Of a stretch of DNA of 56,408 bases, positions 53,834 to 56,408 are shown one piece after another. The stretch lies in assembly GCA_025458045.1 (NCBI GenBank), contig JALOTE010000003.1, positions 1 to 56,408 on the forward strand, given 5' to 3'. The notes beneath the pieces were generated by a model that was not told the origin of the DNA, ran no database searches, and worked only from the letters and a program-made list of their open reading frames with translations. The first letter of the stretch is position 1; each line of letters begins with the position of its first letter. A program made the position numbers and the translations under genes. The stretch is from Rhizobiaceae bacterium (GTDB taxonomy: Bacteria; Pseudomonadota; Alphaproteobacteria; Rhizobiales; Rhizobiaceae).

Positions 53834-55086
53834 CGCGCAAACTTCACCGCTTGCGCCAACGCGGAATGCTCGCGCGCGGCGACGTCAAGCGAGATGCCGG
53901 CTGCCGCTGCCTCCCAGGCTGCGCGCATCGCCGCAACGCCGCCTGCCGCGCCTTGCGGATGGCCCATGATGCCGCCGCCCGCCGCATGGATGAGGTCGGT
54001 CGTCCCCATGACACGGAAAGTGTCGTGCACCTGTGCCACGCTTTGGCCGGACGAGAACACCGGCATCACCGTGCAGGGCGGAAGGCTTGGATCGCCTGGC
54101 CAGAGCGGCGTCAGGCAGGCGCGGGCCGATGCGATGACACTGTCATCCGGCTCGCAGAACTTGTTCTGCAACCCGTTGACATGCATGTGGTCCACACCGG
54201 CCAAGCGCCAGATCACTTGCCAGGCCGTGTAGTCAAACCCCAGCATCGGCGCGCGGCTCAGATAGCCCCAACCGTTGCGGTGCGCGTGGATAGGCAGGCG
54301 GGCATGTTTGCGCAAAGCCAGCATGCCGGCAAGACCAACCGAATTGAGGCTGGCCATCACGCATGTGCCGCCAAGTGCTTCAACCGTGTCATGCCGCGCG
54401 CGCATTTCATCGACGTCACCGGTGAGGTTGAAGGCATACATCACCTTTTTGCCGGTCTTGTCGCCGTGGCGGTTGATGACCGCCATCACGGCCTTGACGC
54501 GGACCTCGAACGGGCAGGCGGGGCCATCGGCCTGCAATTCATCGTCTTTGATGAAGTCGATGCCGGCAGTGCAGAGTTGATCGACCAGCCCTGCCGTCTC
54601 ATCCGGCGACAAGCCAACCGACGGCTTGATGATTGTGCCGATCAGCGGGCGGCCATAGACGTCTGTCAGTTGCCGTGTGCCGTCAACGCCAAAGGCAGGC
54701 CCAAGATGATTGGCGGCGAACTCGGGCGGCAGGCGCAGCGCCGTGAGACGAAGACCCGACACTTGGCGCAGCTCGAAGAGGTTGCCGGCAACCGTTGCCA
54801 TCAGGTTCGGAAGCGAAGGGCCGATCGTGGCGAGCGGCCATGAGATTGTCATCTTGGCGCGGCGATGCGGTCTGTCGGCGCGCCCGGCGCCCGGCAGCGA
54901 TGGGCCGTCAACCGGCCCCAGATCCTCAAGCACCTCAACCCGCGCGGCAGAGCGCGCCTTGAGTTCTGGCGTTTCGCCAGGAAGTGCCATGAATGTGCCG
55001 GAGGATTGTTCGCCTGCAATTGCCGCTGCAGCCTCGGCCAGACCATAGGCGGTTTCGAGAATGTAGTCGGCTTCAAAACGGCTCAT
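53830..55086 (-). CDS. RuBisCO-like protein of the apiose pathway
   Basis: The 418-residue protein has the RuBisCO large-subunit fold. The metal-site residues corresponding to the carbamylated Lys and its partners are intact (DFIKDDE, residues 178-183), as is Lys154 of the KPxxGLS box, but the second Lys of that box is Ser156, so it cannot be a true CO2-fixing RuBisCO. HAHRNGWG, NGLQNKF and VFSSGQS hold the His, loop-6-like Lys and phosphate-binding positions. In D-apiose operons such proteins act as 3-oxo-isoapionate-4-phosphate decarboxylase (OiaX) or transcarboxylase/hydrolase (OiaT); I cannot tell which. Its ATG is directly next to the upstream stop. Confidence 0.88.
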   Translation of the reverse strand: MSRFEADYILETAYGLAEAAAAIAGEQSSGTFMALPGETPELKARSAARVEVLEDLGPVDGPSLPGAGRADRPHRRAKMTISWPLATIGPSLPNLMATVAGNLFELRQVSGLRLTALRLPPEFAANHLGPAFGVDGTRQLTDVYGRPLIGTIIKPSVGLSPDETAGLVDQLCTAGIDFIKDDELQADGPACPFEVRVKAVMAVINRHGDKTGKKVMYAFNLTGDVDEMRARHDTVEALGGTCVMASLNSVGLAGMLALRKHARLPIHAHRNGWGYLSRAPMLGFDYTAWQVIWRLAGVDHMHVNGLQNKFCEPDDSVIASARACLTPLWPGDPSLPPCTVMPVFSSGQSVAQVHDTFRVMGTTDLIHAAGGGIMGHPQGAAGGVAAMRAAWEAAAAGISLDVAAREHSALAQAVKFAR

Positions 55087-56115
55087 TCAAGCGGCATCCA
55101 GAACGGTCTTCACGTCAACCGCTGCACCTGTCCTCGACGACCGGATGGCAGCAAGTGTGACAGCGAGCGTTTCAAGGTTATGTGCACCAGAGGGTTGGGG
55201 GTTGGCTCGGCCGCCCAAGACCTCAAGCACATGGGCGTTGAAGGCTTGCACCGATTCCTGAATGCCATGCCAGGGTTTTTCGCCCCAAGACGGCACTTCA
55301 GGTTCCACGCCCTCGTGTTGCGCACCGGCTACGTAACGCACCAATTGATAGTCTTCCTTGATTTCCAGCGTGCCGTGCTCGCCTTGGATGAGCGCCAAGG
55401 TTTGAGGAAACGGGTCCGGCTCGCGTGGCGCAAAAAAACTGCACTCAATGCTCGACACCGCGCCCGACGCGTGGGCGAGCGAAGCCCAAAACGCATCCTG
55501 CCCGGCAACGCGTGGATTGAGCCGCCGTGTGCGGCAGAAGACGTTCGTGACGTCGCCCATCAGGAAGCGCGCCATGTCGAAGAGGTGCAGGCCGATGTCG
55601 GTCAACGCCAGATCCTCGACTTCTGCGAGATAGGGCTGGTTGCCATAGATATCGAAAGCGTGGCTGAAATTGAGCCGCATGAAACGCGGTGCACCAATCT
55701 CGGCCATCGCGCTCTTCAAGGACCGGAACGGCAATTGCCAGCGGAAATTCTCATGCACCAACAGCGTTGAGCCGCGGCGCTCACAAGCCGCAACCATGGC
55801 TTTGGCATCAGTGATGGTTTCAGCAAACGGTTTTTGGCAAACCACGACTTTGGCCTTGCCTGCTGCAAGCTCGACCAAGCGTCGATGCGACGCGACTGTC
55901 GTCACGATATCGACCACGTCGGGCTTCAACTCTGCCAGCATTGCGGCGGCATCGGTATATCGGGCAGCGCCAAAATCGCGTGCGAAAATGTTGGCTTTCT
56001 CCGGGTCCAGATCGCATACCGCCGCCACTTCCGCACCGGCATCCGCCCAAGCGTGCATATGGTTGCGGGCAAAGAAGCCACAACCAATCAGCGCAATTCG
56101 CGGGCGTTCAGTCAT
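55087..56115 (-). CDS. apdH: Gfo/Idh/MocA dehydrogenase, probable D-apiose dehydrogenase
   Basis: The 342-residue oxidoreductase has the N-terminal Rossmann motif IALIGCGFFARNHMHAW and the catalytic QKPFAE segment in place of the usual EKP, then the C-terminal alpha/beta domain with HENFRWQLPF. D-apiose dehydrogenase oxidises D-apiose to the lactone. The neighbouring genes make this the likely role. The ATG at 56115 overlaps the lactonase stop (ATGA). Sugar specificity cannot be read from sequence alone. Confidence 0.8.
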   Translation of the reverse strand: MTERPRIALIGCGFFARNHMHAWADAGAEVAAVCDLDPEKANIFARDFGAARYTDAAAMLAELKPDVVDIVTTVASHRRLVELAAGKAKVVVCQKPFAETITDAKAMVAACERRGSTLLVHENFRWQLPFRSLKSAMAEIGAPRFMRLNFSHAFDIYGNQPYLAEVEDLALTDIGLHLFDMARFLMGDVTNVFCRTRRLNPRVAGQDAFWASLAHASGAVSSIECSFFAPREPDPFPQTLALIQGEHGTLEIKEDYQLVRYVAGAQHEGVEPEVPSWGEKPWHGIQESVQAFNAHVLEVLGGRANPQPSGAHNLETLAVTLAAIRSSRTGAAVDVKTVLDAA

Positions 56116-56408
56116 GTGAAATCTCCAAAGAAAGCGGTCGCGAATGGCGGCAAGACCGTGCCCACGGCGCCATCAGACGCGGCTTGGTCGAGCCAACGTG
56201 GACTCGAGCTTTCAGCAAACGACGCTGCCGACAGAAGACGCATGCCCTGCATCGCCAGTCCTTCCGGCAAAGCGTCGGCGAGCATTTCCGGCTTGGGGCC
56301 GAGATTGGCGACAAGCCCCCGGCCATCAAACGTCACCAAACCGCAAAGGGCGCCCGTGATCCGCCTGGCCCTGATCCCGCGCAAGGCGTGTGCCGCGCGT
56401 ATGACGTG
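56112..56408 (-). CDS. apnL: Probable D-apionate lactonase, C-terminal fragment
   Basis: The frame is open to the right edge and ends at TGA 56112-56114; about 98 C-terminal residues are visible. The segment GALCGLVTFDGRGLVANLGP, LPEGLAMQGMRLLS and SPRWLDQA reads as the end domain of a large glycoside-hydrolase-like lactonase. The assignment rests mostly on its position as the first gene before apdH in a set that matches the apiose pathway. The start and active site lie outside the window. Confidence 0.6.
   Translation of the reverse strand, partial: HVIRAAHALRGIRARRITGALCGLVTFDGRGLVANLGPKPEMLADALPEGLAMQGMRLLSAASFAESSSPRWLDQAASDGAVGTVLPPFATAFFGDFT

Noticed and set aside
53830-55086. Carbon-fixing RuBisCO large subunit
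   Set aside because: A catalytic Lys is replaced by Ser, no small subunit or phosphoribulokinase is present, and the neighbours are apiose-type genes.

Overview
The window is GC-rich, densely coded chromosomal DNA of an alphaproteobacterium, most likely of the order Hyphomicrobiales (Rhizobiales). The evidence is gene content and order: a cpa/tad pilus locus, aerobic-type cobaltochelatase cobS/cobT with an upstream J-domain gene, an aroK-aroB-CorC/HlyC cluster, ruvC-ruvA-ruvB near an rcdA homologue (DUF1465), and many GTG/TTG starts. I see no phage, insertion sequence, CRISPR array, rRNA or tRNA gene. Genus was not determined.

Layout. 1-834: C-terminal part of a DHA2-type MFS exporter. 1021-11074: pilus locus (Flp pilin, cpaA, cpaB, cpaC, cpaD, cpaE, cpaF, tadB, tadC, and tadD on the other strand); the minor pseudopilins TadE/F/G are not here. 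11198-16733: M17 aminopeptidase, MarR regulator, C40 peptidase, a cytochrome P450 and thioesterase pair behind a palindromic operator, and a J-domain protein. 17016-22005: cobS, cobT, a phytase-type esterase, a queuosine-precursor transporter and rpmB. 22334-26436: a Ca2+/Na+ antiporter, a small sulfide-oxidation group (Tat-exported sulfide:quinone oxidoreductase, a four-helix membrane protein, a carboxymuconolactone-decarboxylase-type protein) and an M48 protease. 26462-40247: housekeeping genes (gyrB, bolA, CorC/HlyC, aroB, aroK, xerD, accA, an L,D-transpeptidase, a TusA-like protein, ruvB, ruvA, ruvC, rcdA). An AbrB/PIN toxin-antitoxin pair sits inside the ruv operon, overlapping ruvB.

40248-47376: a regulatory intergenic region with a perfect CtrA-type box and a probable minus-strand small RNA, then a LysR regulator with a polyamine-type ABC transporter (binding protein, ATPase, two permeases) and an aminobutyraldehyde-type dehydrogenase. 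47671-51555: a fatty-acid-hydroxylase-family protein, a PhnA-domain protein, a possible gene remnant, and a two-gene membrane unit (seven-helix histidine-rich protein plus ABA4-like protein) divergent from a TetR regulator across a 37-bp perfect-arm operator. 51586 to the right edge: a minus-strand operon whose gene set matches D-apiose catabolism (lactonase fragment, Gfo/Idh/MocA dehydrogenase, RuBisCO-like protein, DUF1537 kinase, oxidoisomerase).

The best candidates for something undescribed are the toxin-antitoxin pair translationally coupled to ruvB, the TetR-controlled ABA4-like/7TM membrane pair, the CtrA box plus small-RNA candidate in front of rcdA, and an interlaced pair of palindromic repeats at 16772-16869.
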